64,000 nt of DNA from Pegoplata infirma (Eukaryota; Arthropoda; Insecta; Diptera; Anthomyiidae), in NCBI GenBank assembly GCA_963921195.1, contig OY992537.1, positions 992,001 through 1,056,000 of the forward strand. Reading direction: 5' to 3'. A model generated the notes under the pieces. That model saw only the letters and a list, made by a program, of their open reading frames with translations. It had not been told where the DNA came from and ran no database searches. Below are positions 47,077 through 59,109 of this stretch, piece by piece. The translations under genes and the position numbers were made by a program. Numbering within the stretch: the stretch's first letter is position 1; each line of letters opens with the position of its first letter.

Positions 47077-47591
47077 CCCAGCAAAAACTTCCATTACCAA
47101 ATAATTAACTTTGGGGGTTATAAGTTAGTTACAGTTACTTATTTTCGTTATAACTTCTAACGAAAATAAGTAACTAGTTACCTCCCAACTTCAATGTTTA
47201 TTACTTTAACATATCGTTGTCATTGGAGACAAGTGCTTCTTTGCTCGTTTACAAAAAATCTAACAAGTGGTTGATCAAGTGCTTTTATTAATTTCTTTCG
47301 TTTAATTACAAGTAACTTTTTTTAATTATTTCTACCTAACCGAGAACTGGTCAAAATGACCGAGGTCTCGTTGTAGCGAAATCGACCAGTGGTTTTGGTG
47401 GGAATCGAATCCACGACTCCCTGTTTCATAGGCTAGCACGCTACACACTAACCTACAGCCCCCCCTGAAGGCTAGATGGTAGCTTATTACTCTCAGCATT
47501 ACTTGGGGTATAAAGAAATATTAAGAGTAATTAGTACTATTACCAGGTAATTCAATTGGGAACGAGTACTTATTATCTAGTTTTCACTGGG
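47077..47591. mobile_element. TA-flanked CCCAGCAAAAACTT element
   Basis: CCCAGCAAAAACT at the left, AGTTTTCACTGGG at the right, TA at 47075-47076 and 47592-47593. The interior repeats AAGTAACTAGTTACC / AGTTACTTATTTTCG words. A SINE (47321-47466) sits inside. Related end: 56161. Confidence 0.75.
47321..47466 (-). mobile_element. tRNA-derived SINE, copy 2
   Basis: On the minus strand: GGGGGGCTGTAGGTTAGTG, a B box GATTCGATTCCCACC, then CGCTACAACGAGACCTCGG, TCATTTTGACCAG and TTAGGTAGAAATAATTAAA, collinear with 28575-28722. More diverged in the A box. Confidence 0.8.
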
Positions 47592-47929
47592 TATTTATGT
47601 TCAGGCACACGATTTTTTTGTTGTGACAATGTCCTTGTACATAAGAGTGTACCAGAAGAACGTAAACTCGTGTAGGATGACTTAAATTCTATTTCCCCAT
47701 ATCGATAAATGTTAACAATTTCATCTATTATCGTGCATACGCATCTATTATCGTGCATATATACGCCTAAATAATACAATTTCCAACTTTTACTGCATAC
47801 TCAAGAGCTATGTTTCTGACACAAAAATGCTTAAATTGTTTAGCAAATATACAAAAAAAAAGCTGTAACAATGGATTTTTTTTTAGGTAGGTTTAGTTAT
47901 TCAAGGGGTAACATTTTTTCCCTGGTCCA

Positions 47930-48105
47930 ATTTTGCCCATTTCCGAACTTAACCAGTCTATGACCATAAGATATATTCGTGCAAACATTCAACTCCATCG
48001 TGCTTTCCACAGACAGGCGGACAGAATCTATCATAGATCAATAATATGTATACTTTTTGTGGTCCCCGACCGATGTTTCGATGCATTACACACGGAATGA
48101 ATCAA
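47930..48105 (+). repeat. Decayed fragment of the 38656/40471 repeat
   Basis: CCACAGACAGGCGGACAGA, TATGTATACTTTTTGTGGTC, CCGACCGATGTTTCGATG and CACACGGAATGA follow the order of the 3' half of those copies. Confidence 0.55.
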
Positions 48106-48319
48106 ATCTGAGTAAAAGGATTTGATTTTCGATACCTTAGAGACATGTCATAAAGACTTCTGCCGACTGACTGAAAAAGTAGAAATTCCACAATAGATTA
48201 CGAGATCACCTAAAGCATTCAAACAAAAAACCTAATGTTTTTTTTCTTTGTGGTGTTTGGAAATTTTTGCTAGTGTAATTTTATGTAATTGAGAAAAAAA
48301 AAAACATTTATTTTTTTTT

Positions 48320-48960
48320 TCTATAAAGTTGCTGTTGTCTCGTGGCAATGATGATGGTGAGTGAATTCCTTTAACTTGGGTGGCAAAAGAAAAACTAAAT
48401 GGGTGGTAAATTTAATGAATGATTTTAAGCTATCGATCGCCATCTAGCAATCGATCGATTGAGCGTTAAATCTATCCAGCCAACGATCTATTGATGGTTT
48501 TGTGTTCATGTAGATATTTTAAGATGTGCTATTAGAGACAAACCACCAGCAGCAGCAACATTACTATGTGTGATAGTTTGATAATCATAAAAATATGTTA
48601 ACAGTCTGAAACGGCTTTCTCTTATTTTGTATATTGAGCAAAGCGATCAGGTCGTCTCTTACCACTAGCAAGCAAATGGGCGTTTGGCATATAAAGATAA
48701 TTGAGGCATATCATAGGAGTAGATTAACGATACCGATATCTATCTTTGCATGCATATGCGTTTATGTAGATAGATCGATGATTGTTTGCCAACTTAGTTG
48801 CTTGATTGGTTGATTTGTTTGTTAGTGTTGTTTTCGGTTTGATCGGTTCGTTTGGCAAATGTGGCTATTTGTTCATGTGAACGCTACTAGTACGTGATAA
48901 GTGACTTTATTATGACTTTATTTAGTTGTTATGAATATGTATAGATAGTCTGGTGTACGA
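48320..48960. promoter_or_regulatory. Low-repeat stretch upstream of the Pvf exons, possible enhancer
   Basis: Less AT-rich, without transposon ends or array motifs, in contrast to everything around it. Contains a perfect 14-bp palindrome CAATCGATCGATTG (48448-48461) and further ATCGAT words. No open frame of note. A regulatory role is inferred only from position and composition. Confidence 0.3.
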
Positions 48961-49049
48961 TCGTTGTTATAACATAAATTATAGAATCTATATGCAGTGG
49001 CGGGTACATCTTTTGATTTTGGGGATGGGTGGTCATTTTATACACCCGA

Positions 49050-49560
49050 AAAATAACTAAATTTTAGGACACAACTTCCTTAAAAATAGTTTATAAATTT
49101 TCGCACAGTTAAATTTAACTAAAAGTTTGGAAATTTTTTTTAACTGCTATTTATTTTTTTAAACTGTTATTTATTAAAGATACAAATTTTAGTTCTGGTA
49201 CAGCTCAATAGTCCATAATTTTCCTTAAATGGAATTCCCTAAAACATGTAAGAAATTCTTACCGCCAAATACACAAAAGCCATCCGAGTAACAGTTTTAA
49301 AGTTATTGAGTTTTTAAAACTCTCAAGACCTTATTTGCCCCTAAATTCACGTATCTCAAAAACTATGCAAGGTAGAGCGAAACGAACAAAAATTTTGGAT
49401 CAAAAGCTATGATGATCCTTAAGGGACTTAATTGGCATAATACTAAATAATTTTTTCATTCCTTAGTTTTAGGAAAAATATGAACTTAAAAGAAGGAAAA
49501 CATGGAAATGGAGCTAAATCATTATCAATTTTCCTTTAATATAGTTAATAATCGATACTT
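49050..49560 (-). repeat. Inverted, diverged copy of the 52674-53661 element
   Basis: On the minus strand it shares GGCGGTAAGAATTTCTT, GGAAAATTATGG, AGTTAAATTTAACT and the TGATAATGATTTAGCTCCAT region with 52674-53661. Ends are lost. Confidence 0.6.
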
Positions 49561-49807
49561 GTCGACAAAAATGTTTTGGTGATTGAAATTTTCTGTTTCT
49601 TGAACAGGCGTTAGAAAACTGGAAAAATCCATTGTCGGACGAGAAAAACCAGTTTAATTAATTAAAGCACAATAGTGATGGGAAAGATATAAAATCATAA
49701 AAATCGGTTTAGTAGTAATTGCTGAAAGACTTCAGTCGATTTTTTTTAACAATATGCATCAAAAATTTACAAATAGATGCCACGATTCTGTGCCATTTTT
49801 TAAATAT

Positions 49808-50733
49808 CGTCGAACTATATTAAATAAATGCCAACTCGAAAAAGCTTACTTTTCAGGAGAGCTAAAAAACTAGTTATTTCGCATATTATTGTAAAAATAA
49901 ACAATGTACCCTCCATAAGATGGTTTAGATATTCTAAATAATTTTTACCTATGCCAAAAATTTCATATTTTGCACTTGTTTGCGTATTTTTCAGAGATGG
50001 CATTTATTACTGTATCAAAAAACAAATATTTTTTTAGAGTTGACATATTTTGTCGGAAAATAAAAATAATTTTTTTTTGAAAAATTTTTATCATTATTTT
50101 TTTTTTAGGATTTTGTTATCCTTAGTGCGGTAATTGCAAAAACTAAAAAAAATTAAAAATCTTTGCATATTATTAAAAGTTACTAGCTCCGAAAGCCTTT
50201 TAATTTCAGGGTGGTCAACTTTGGCACTCTGTAACTCACACTGCATTGTATAAGGGTCACTCCAAACTAGCTATTTTGAAAGCTTATGTCATTGACTTTA
50301 TTTACCCCACTCATAATGTTCCAATCTGATAAATAGTTTAAAAGTTACATATATATAAGCAATTTTTTTTTCGCAAGCACTATTTACCGATATTTTCAAA
50401 ATATCAATATCTCGAAAACTAGCCATTAGATATCAAAATCTTTACCAGATTCGTGTTCAGCATGACAAATGCAATGAGATACGTGGTCTAATTTTTTTTA
50501 AAAAATTTTTTTAAAAATTTTTGGAAATTTACAATGGGAGTTGGCATTTATTTTCACCAAGAAAATATGTACTTTGAGTTAGCAGAATAACAAAAATGGA
50601 TGTAAAACGACAACAAATTATTTCTTTGCTCTGAAATTTTTACCACAGATGGGTATTGCATAGCGGAGCTATTTCCCATCGGAAACCCATTTCGGTCAAA
50701 TTTGAGTTGGCATATTTTGAATATAGGTTCACG
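49808..50733. mobile_element. Inverted-repeat element (ATAT-flanked), copy 2
   Basis: Left CGTCGAACTATATT and ATGCCAACTC mirror right GAGTTGGCAT and AATATAGGTTCACG, with ATAT on both sides (49804-49807, 50734-50737). CTTTTCAGGAGAGC and AAAAAACTNGTTATTTCGC words near the left end match 5678-6339. Confidence 0.65.
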
Positions 50734-51474
50734 ATATATTCTAGTGTTGTGGCACAGTTAAAAAAAATACCATGAAACATTTTTGTCATAAATATAAAAG
50801 TCACTTTGTTTTCAGATTAATATTTATTATCTATATTTATAACAAAATTTTCTTCACAATTTGCGAATTTTGCGAAACATTTTTCATGACAAATTGCCGA
50901 ACTGTATTTATTTATTTACATATTTTTTTATCAAAAAAAAAAAATATAAATTTCGCGAGAAATCAAAATACAAAATTCTATCTTTAAACATTTTCCCTCT
51001 GAAAATTTACAAATTTTTTTATAAAATATTTTCGAGACGTTTTCCTCTAGAACATTTAGAAAATATGTGTTTCCCCTTTTATTTCATTTCTCTTTTTCCC
51101 ATTTTTTTTAATTTAAGTATGGTCTAGGGGACTTTCCCTTTTCCCCACCACCTGTAACCACGCATGCTATATGTTTGTAATTATGTAGTACTGGAGACTT
51201 CTTTTTGCCAAGTTATTATTGTAATGTAGCAACAAACTAGATTTTTATGCTTATAATTTAAATATTACCTGTGTACATATAAATAAAAATCAAACAAACT
51301 AATAAATCGATAGATTATATGGGGTATAGGTAAAACTAGGAACGTATTTATAATAAAAAAGTATGCGTTTTGTACAATTTTCAAAAAAAAAAATAAAAAT
51401 TTCTGAAATTTTTATTTTATTCTGAATTTTTATTTATTTTGGTTTGAGTTCATATTCATTCATCCTTTTGACAC

Positions 51475-52035
51475 CAAAAACCTCCCACTGAAATATCCAA
51501 CTGGTTCTTATAGATTTTGGTATTCTGTTTTTAAATCTGTCATCCAAAGTTTTCTAGCACGTTTTTGAGATATTCGCTGTTAAAAAGTAAAAAAAAAACA
51601 ATATTGTATCACTTTTATTGGTCCATTATTACGTATTCTTACGTTGCTTTCACAAAATAGGACTCGTTTTTATTTAAAATAAAACTCCTGATTCCAAAAG
51701 TGCAATCCAAATTTTTCTTTCTAGCATATTCCGTTTTCCAGATATTCGCGTTTGAAAATGTTAGTGAATTTATAAAGAATATAAGTGCGTACCAGTGGAG
51801 TTTGAGTCTTTTAAACGCCAATATTTCAAAAACTGTACGCGCTATATAAATTTGGATGCCAAATTTGGAATCAAGTGGTCTAATTTATACAAAATCAAGT
51901 CTTATTTTGTATAAGAAACTCAAAAATATGTCACAAGGGATACCCAAAAAGTGCTAAATTAGCGATTTTCAATATTCAAACGCAAATACATATCTTAAAA
52001 AAGGTACGAAATACAAAAATTATGAAGGCAGATTT
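51475..52035 (+). repeat. Dispersed repeat, copy B
   Basis: Collinear with 44861-45300 and extends further left (TTATAGATTTTGGTATTCTG, CATCCAAA), where it also matches 63782-63960. Confidence 0.75.
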
Positions 52036-52164
52036 GTAATTGTCATGTAACCGCACCGGTCACATGAGATAGAAAACTGTTAGAGGTAGAGAAAAATACA
52101 ATTTTGTAAGTACGAAATTGCAAAGGAACAAAGTTGTATTTTGCTATATCTCTACAAGTTGTAT

Positions 52165-54100
52165 CCCAGCAAAAATTTTGCTGAACTGGCAGCAGCTTTT
52201 GGAAAGGAAACTCGAGTCAAGGAGCGCATCCAAACCTGCTGAATTCATGCATGATTCACTAAGGCGATGTCAGACTTTATTTAGAGCGCTAGTTGGATAA
52301 ACATAAAAAGCGCTCTTAAGATGCACTGAAATCAGGTTTCTTTAGAGCGCTGATTAAAGCACTGTAAAGATGCAGTGAATTCATGTATCTTTTCAGAGCT
52401 GATTTAAGCAGAATAAAGATGAAATACATTTGACTATTTCTGAAATACAATTGGAAAATCTGAAATACAATTGGCTATTTTTGAAACACAATTGGAAAAT
52501 CTTAAACACAATTGACTAGTTCAGAAAATCCGTTAAATATTTCTGAAATAAAAATATTTTATTAGTTTAAAAAAAGTTAAAAGGTCTGACTACACCATTT
52601 TCACTATTATTTCAGAAATACATAATTTATTTCCGAAATTTCCATTTTTATTTCAGAAATTTCTATTTTGATACACTCAGAAAAAAAACTAACTAAAAAA
52701 TGGGAAAATTAACTAAATCCAAGGAATATTGATAATGATTTAGCTCCATTGCCATGTATTCCTACTTTTTAGTCCATATTTTTCTTAAAAATTAGGACCA
52801 ATTTAAACTAGAAAGTGGGAAAAAATTTCCCATTTTTTAGTTAAAAAAACATTTTTGATGAGGACATTTTTCCTAAAAATTAGTTAATTTCATATTTTTA
52901 TTGGTTTATTTATAGAATAGCATGTGAATACAAACAGAATTCTCATTATGTACATATTTTATTTAAAATATAAAAAAACGTTCGTTTCTTATGGTCAAGT
53001 AATAAATTTCATTAGTTTTTAAAGTTAAATTACAGCAAAGACTTTGTCTTTAACGTTTGTTCCCAGACTATGGGAAAACACGCCAAAGCCAAGGCCTTTG
53101 TTGTGATTAAAATATTATTTTTTCCCTAACACATACATGTGTTAAAAAAATGTAAACATTAAATTTATTACTTGTTATACAAGACCAAGCCTTTTGTATT
53201 CATGTACTACAAATACTAAACAAAATGTGAACTACAAGCAAGCATGAAAAAAAAAATAAGTCAACTAAACAATTTCATGTTATGAAAAATTTACTAAACT
53301 TGTGGAAAAAACTTCCTCAAATTAAAGAAGATAAATACGATGAACTAATTGGTAGGAAATTACGTCCTAAAACTGAATTTTTTGAACTAAATTTTGTTTT
53401 TAGAAATATGTCTTAAAAATAAAGACTTTTTTTCAATTATTTAGGGAAAAATTCTTTGGCGGTAAGAATTTCTTCCATGTATTAGGGAATTATATTTAAG
53501 GAAAATTATGGCCTATTTAACAGTCCATGAACTAAAATTTTTTCCTAAAAGTTGGGAAAATTTCCAAAATTTTAGTTAAATTTAACTAAATTGTGGGAAA
53601 ATTTATAAACTATTTTGAAGAAAATTTTTCCAAAGTTTAAGTTAATGGTTTTTTTTGAGTGTGACAGAAATTACCATTTATATTTCAGAAATATCTATTT
53701 ATGTTTCAGAAATTTTCAACTGTATTTAAGAAGTTTCCGTTTGTATTTAAAAGTTTTTTAAATAATGGAAATAAAAAAAGAAAATTTTGAAATGCAAATG
53801 TAAATTTTTTGAAATACAAATGGAATTTTCTGAAAAACATTTAAAAAATTTTGGAAATACAAATTTAAATTTCTTATACAATTGGAAATTTCTGAACTAT
53901 AAATAGAAATATCTGTAATATAAATGGAAAATTCCGATATATAAATAGAAATTTTTGAAAAAAAAAATAGAAATTTATTCTTTGAAATAACAAAAAAGCA
54001 TTTACTTTTTTTGGTCGTCCAAGAAAAATTCTCAGATTCTGATACATGTTCAATTTTAAAATGTTCAATTTTAAAATTTCCAATACTTTGGAAATTTTCC
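52165..54100. repeat. TTTCTGAAATACAATTGG motif region hosting the 52674 element
   Basis: Left CCCAGCAAAAATTTTGCTG at 52165 resembles the CCCAGC ends elsewhere. AATTTCTGAAATACAAATGG words fill 52430-52670 and resume at 53670-54000 on the far side of 52674-53661, so one element appears to have been split by the other. The right end is unclear. Confidence 0.45.
52674..53661. mobile_element. CACTCAGAAAAAA element with TTTAACTAAA motifs
   Basis: CACTCAGAAAAAAAAACT at the left, TTTTTTTTGAGTG at the right; TA on the left, TG on the right. AACTAAATT, GGGAAAATT and TTTTCCTAAAA words repeat in both orientations near the ends. Same end type as 10640-11192. Confidence 0.7.
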
Positions 54101-56160
54101 TAACAAAACTCCAATGTTTAGAAAAATTCGTTGCATAGAAAAATTCGTCGTACAGAAAAATTCTTAGATTTAGACCTGAGATATAATTTTTTTCTTTTGA
54201 AATATTCTCAGAAAGTTATACCTATTTCCTTAGAAAGCTAGTGGGATTCTAAGACACATTTTCTACAGAATAAGTTTAAGATACCGAAATTAACAAGTTC
54301 TAACAAACTTTTCTACAGAAAGTAGCTTCTGAGACAATTTTCGTATACACAAAAAAAAAACCTTGTCAAATTACTTGAAAAAGTCTCGTAATCCCATTTT
54401 ACCAATATTTTACAGTTTTCCTTTTTTTTTTTTAACAAACAACAAATTTTCGATCGAAATTTACATTTTATTTTTATAATTTTACAATTTTACAAATCTA
54501 ATTTTTTGAAACATTTTTCCTGTAGAAAAAGTCTCACAAGGGAAGTATCTCAACCCTTATAAACCGATTTGCCTGAAACTTAAAATATATATAAATGAGA
54601 CGATTTTAAGGTTGGGGTGTCTCGGCTTTTCGGCCATATTAGTGTTTTAAAATTTCGTTGTCCCCTTATGAAACCATATGGACCTCCGGCAAAATTTCGA
54701 TATCTCACGAACCTCTAGAGCAAAAATACGTGTCGACTTAAATTTAATAAAGATTTTTCGTATTCATATGGACATCGTAGCTCTATGTCTTCATATAAAT
54801 ACCCCCCAAAATTTTCACATTTTAATGAAAAAAGTATTTAACGAAGCCAAACTTTTACAAGCTAATGCCACCGTTGGATAGGCATTAAAAAAACCTTTCT
54901 TCTCATATGAAAACATCATATAGTTTCTTAGAAAGAAATGGCTGAAAAATCCAAAAAACTATTTTTTCGACATTTTTTCACCATGGATTTGCACCTGATT
55001 TAGCAAATCCACTTTTTTAAAAAGTTGAAAATTTGAAAAGTTTGCAATATATCGAAAACTGTTTTACTTTTAAACTTTGGACTTCATTTTTGGATTGTCG
55101 TGGATCGCAAATTTTTTTTAAATTTTTAAACTAGTGTAATGGATGATTAAGTGCAGTCTGGTTTTTGTGCTGTTTTCTGTGTCTCTGTTTAAAATTTCCC
55201 TATAATTAAATATTTTTTAGTTTCATGTACTCAACAACTTTAAAATCGTTAATTTTAAATTACGATAAAATTATATAAAGTGATTTGTTGTTAGTGGTAT
55301 TGTACGATAACAGCTGTTGTTGTGTTTTGCCAACAACATTTACTTCTTAATGTTATCTTTAGTATGGGAATTAAAAGAAATAAAGAAAGAAATTGCAGCC
55401 AACAAATCAACATTAATTTGGTAGACATTTAGGCAGACATCAGAAAAACAAAAAAAAATAAAAGAAACAATTTTTATAACGGCAGGTGAAAAGTAAAACT
55501 TTACTATTTCTCTCTTTTATAACCCACTTTAATAGTGGCATCTCTATTAAAAAAATTCCAAGTTCATTGAATTGTCTTACGGCATATTGTATGACAAGTC
55601 ATCTTAACAATCTGTGACAGTACAAACACATGTATGTATATAGAGTGGTCCAAAAACTAGTTTTTGCTACGTTTTAAAATTTAAGAAAACCAAATAAAGG
55701 TCCACTTTTATGTGAAAAATACTCACATGGATTATACAGATTTTTAAAATGCATCCATGGCAGACCTTTGAAGAATTAATTCACTTTTTGATTTGATTCG
55801 CAAATAGATTAATTCATATTTATAAATCAAGGATTTATATTCATATTTATAAATCAAAAGAATTAATTTCAACTTTTTGTTGAAAGAATTAACTAATTTT
55901 TTGTTTAATTCCTTGTTTAAATAATGAATTGATTCACTTGATTCAAATCAAACAAGAATTAATTCACTTGATTCAAATCAATTTGATTCAAATCAATTGA
56001 TTCAAATCAATTTGATTCAAATCAATTGATTCAAATCAATTTGATTCAAATCAAAAATGTTTTGAATCAGTTGATTTAAACATTTTTTTCTTAAATCAAA
56101 GTATTTACTTTACACACGCACACACATACTATAACATTTATGCTTGTGCGGTAGTAGCAA

Positions 56161-56588
56161 CCCAGCAAAAACTTGCATTACCAAGTAATGAAATGTGTAA
56201 TGGGAAATTCAAAAGTTATAACTACTTCTGATTCGAATTACCTTTCCCATTACATTTACAAGCAAATGTGCCAAATGTAATGATTATCAAAACAGTATTA
56301 ATAACTAATTACGTATGTACTTATAGGTAATGAAAAAATTATTTAAAAAAAAAAATTTAAAAAAATAAAAAAATATTTCATTTAATTTTATTTTTAACCA
56401 AAATAATGTACAGTGAGTCAAAAAGTGAAAATCGAGTTCTGAAATTTTTTTATTTTATTATAATGACTTATGTAAGTCATTATTAATAAGTCCTTACTTT
56501 ACATTTCAAAATAATGCTAAAGGTAATTTTTTGTCATTACTAAGTAATTCGAATGGTAATGATATGTCATTACCAAGTTTTTGCTGGG
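56161..56588. mobile_element. CCCAGCAAAAACTT element nested in 55761-57759
   Basis: CCCAGCAAAAACTTGCATTA at the left mirrors TCATTACCAAGTTTTTGCTG plus GG at the right. TAATGACTTATGTAAGTCAT and ACCAAGTAATG words inside. Same end type as 47077-47591. Confidence 0.75.
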
Positions 56589-56879
56589 AAGCAAAAAGTC
56601 AAAGCAACAGAATTTAATAGTGTACACTGTACATTTTATTGGCAGCACAAGTTGCATTTTTTAGCCTATGCCCGCATGCATAGGAATCACAAAAATACAA
56701 GACATTGCTTTAATATAACATTTATTAATTTGCACATATATATTAAGGGTGGGATAATGCACGACTTTTCGATATAATGGAAATGTATGTGTATAATAAA
56801 AATGTTAATCATTAATTGTTTTTGTGTTTAATTTAAAGTTATTTTTATGCTGAAGATCCAAATTCGTTATTGAATAAAG

Positions 56880-57325
56880 TAGAGATAGGCGCGTGAGTGG
56901 ATTTTGACTCACACTCACTCACGCAAAAAATAATCGGATCACTCACTAATCACTCAAGCAATATTTTTTTACTCACGCTCACTCACTATTCACGTGAGTA
57001 ATAAAAAACTTACTCACACTCACGCGTGACTCACGCCAGATTCAATCACGCTCACGCGTGAGTCACGCAATAAAATTTTCTTACCAAAAAAAAACAAAAA
57101 CTCTAAAAAAAAATTTTTCACGAAAATTTTAAAAAAATTGGGCAAATCAAAAAATCTAATCACGCAAACTCACGCAAAAAATAAATGACTCACTCACTAA
57201 TCACTCACTCAGTTTTTTTTTTCAAATCACGCTCACTCACAATCACGTGATTGAAATGAAAATCACTCACACTCACGCGTGATTCACGTGAATCACGCAA
57301 ATCACGTGACCAGCGCCCAACTCTA
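56880..57325. mobile_element. hAT-type TCACG-array element, copy 4 (nested)
   Basis: Ends TAGAGATAGGCGCGTGAGTG and AGCGCCCAACTCTA; flanks GAATAAAG (56872-56879) and GACTAAAG (57326-57333), 7 of 8 equal. CACTCACGCGTGACTCACG words fill both halves around an A-rich centre. Confidence 0.85.
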
Positions 57326-57823
57326 GACTAAAGGTACACATTTAACTGTACAATTTGGAGTGTTGTTTATTGATGGCGTGTGTTTAAAATTGACGATATT
57401 CCAATGACTTTAACGCAATCAGACATGATAAGATTTTTATAATGTGCATTTTTAGTGTTTGATTTAAGTTAAAAAAGTTTAAATCAAGTTGATTCAAACC
57501 AAAAGTGATTTGAATCAGTTGATTTAAATCAAAAGTGATTTGAATCAGTTGATTCAAATCAAAGTGATTTGAATCAGTATTTTATGTATAAATGTATTAA
57601 TTCAATTTAATCAAATCAAAGAATTAATTCTTTGCAATGAAATTAAGTGAATTAAATAATGAATTAATTCTTTTCGATTTATAGAAACAGGGAATTAATT
57701 CAATTATTTTAAATCAGATTTAAGAAATTGAATTAGGGAATTAAATCTTCAAAGGTCTGATCCATGCACCATGCCGATTCGCTATTTTTTTTATTTTATA
57801 CTATTAACACGCTATATTTAACC

Positions 57824-58320
57824 TAGAGATGCGAGCGTGACACGAATTTTTCGTGATTCACGCGGGATCGTGATTGAAATTTATTTTTACTCACGTGATC
57901 GAGAGTGCGCGTGATTAGAAAAAATTGTTTCGTGCGTGAGCGTGCGTGAGTAATTTTTGTTTCGTGAGTTTGCCTGAATGTTTTGTGCTGCTTAAAACAG
58001 AAAACAAGTAAAAAAAAATCGTAATTTTATTGAATATAGAGGGTAATTAATAAAAAATTGTTATTTAAATAATTTTTTATTATTGTTTTAAGAAAGTTAA
58101 ATACTTTTTGTGCACGAATTCGAAAAAATTTAAAATAAAAATTTGTTAATTTTAATTTCGTGAGTTGTCGTGAGCGCGTTTATTTCGTGAGCGTGAGAAA
58201 TTTTTTTTTTACTCCCGTGAGCGTGCGTGAACGTGATCAGAAAAAAAAATTTCGTGCGTGAGCAATATTTTTATTTCGTGAGCGTGCGTGAGTAAAAATT
58301 CACTCACGCGCCCATCTCTA
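57824..58320. mobile_element. hAT-type TCACG-array element, copy 5
   Basis: Ends TAGAGATGCGAGCGTGA and TCACGCGCCCATCTCTA; exact duplication ATTTAACC (57816-57823, 58321-58328). GAGCGTGCGTGAGT and TTCGTGAGCG words throughout except an AT-rich centre. The cleanest copy of the family in the window. Confidence 0.9.
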
Positions 58321-59109
58321 ATTTAACCTTATTTTATATTATTCTTATTTTATAATTCTTGTATATTTTTTTAATTTTTTTTTTAATTTTTAATATTTTG
58401 GTGCATTCCGTTTTAATTTGATAAATAATTACACAAATATGAGATTTTTTTTAATTGTATTTAGTCACGCCTCCTAAGCCAAGGTTTTGAAAAATTTAAA
58501 AACCAAAAACGCAATTTTCTTAGTTCCATAGGGCTATCAAAAACATATTTAGAAATTCATGGGATACGTGTTTTTTATTCGCTGGACATTTGGTGTGGAA
58601 TGCCTCATTTACAAAAAAAAATTCTGGTGTGTAAAATGCACCATGGACCAATATTGATCAGCTAAATTTTATTTGCAATTTTTTTCGTAATATTTTTAAT
58701 TTTTTCCGTTATCCCAATTTAGCTTGAAAATACGCATCTATTTTTTGCTAGTTAACGCGATTTGGAAACATGGAAATCATCGACCCAGCCTAGTGAACAT
58801 GTAGTAGTTGCATGAGTATTTTTACCTAGTGGCACACATATGGAAACAAACTAAATAATGCAGAGGTTCCAAAATATTTTTTTCCACAGTTAAAAATGTC
58901 AAGGAATCTTAAAATGGTTTTTATAGAAACTTTAAGAAATATTTAAAGACTGTATCAATCGTTTTTGTTTTTTGTTTAAATATATTTGAATCTAAAGTTT
59001 TTGTTGTAGGGACCCATCAGAATCATCAGAGTGCTACATACAAAAATATTTTTTTTAATTTTTTTTTGGGAAAATTATATTTTTCGTAAATATCCAAATT
59101 TCCAAGTTG

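Larger units (their letters stand above)
55761..57759. mobile_element. hAT-type TTGATTCAAATC-array element with two nested insertions
   Basis: Ends CAGACCTTTGAAGAATTAAT and ATTAAATCTTCAAAGGTCTG; flanking 8-mers ATCCATGG (55753-55760) and ATCCATGC (57760-57767) agree at 7 of 8. TTGATTCAAATCAATTTG words repeat in tandem at 55950-56060 and 57475-57570, with GAATTAATTC words nearer the ends. It is split by 56161-56588 and 56880-57325. Confidence 0.85.
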
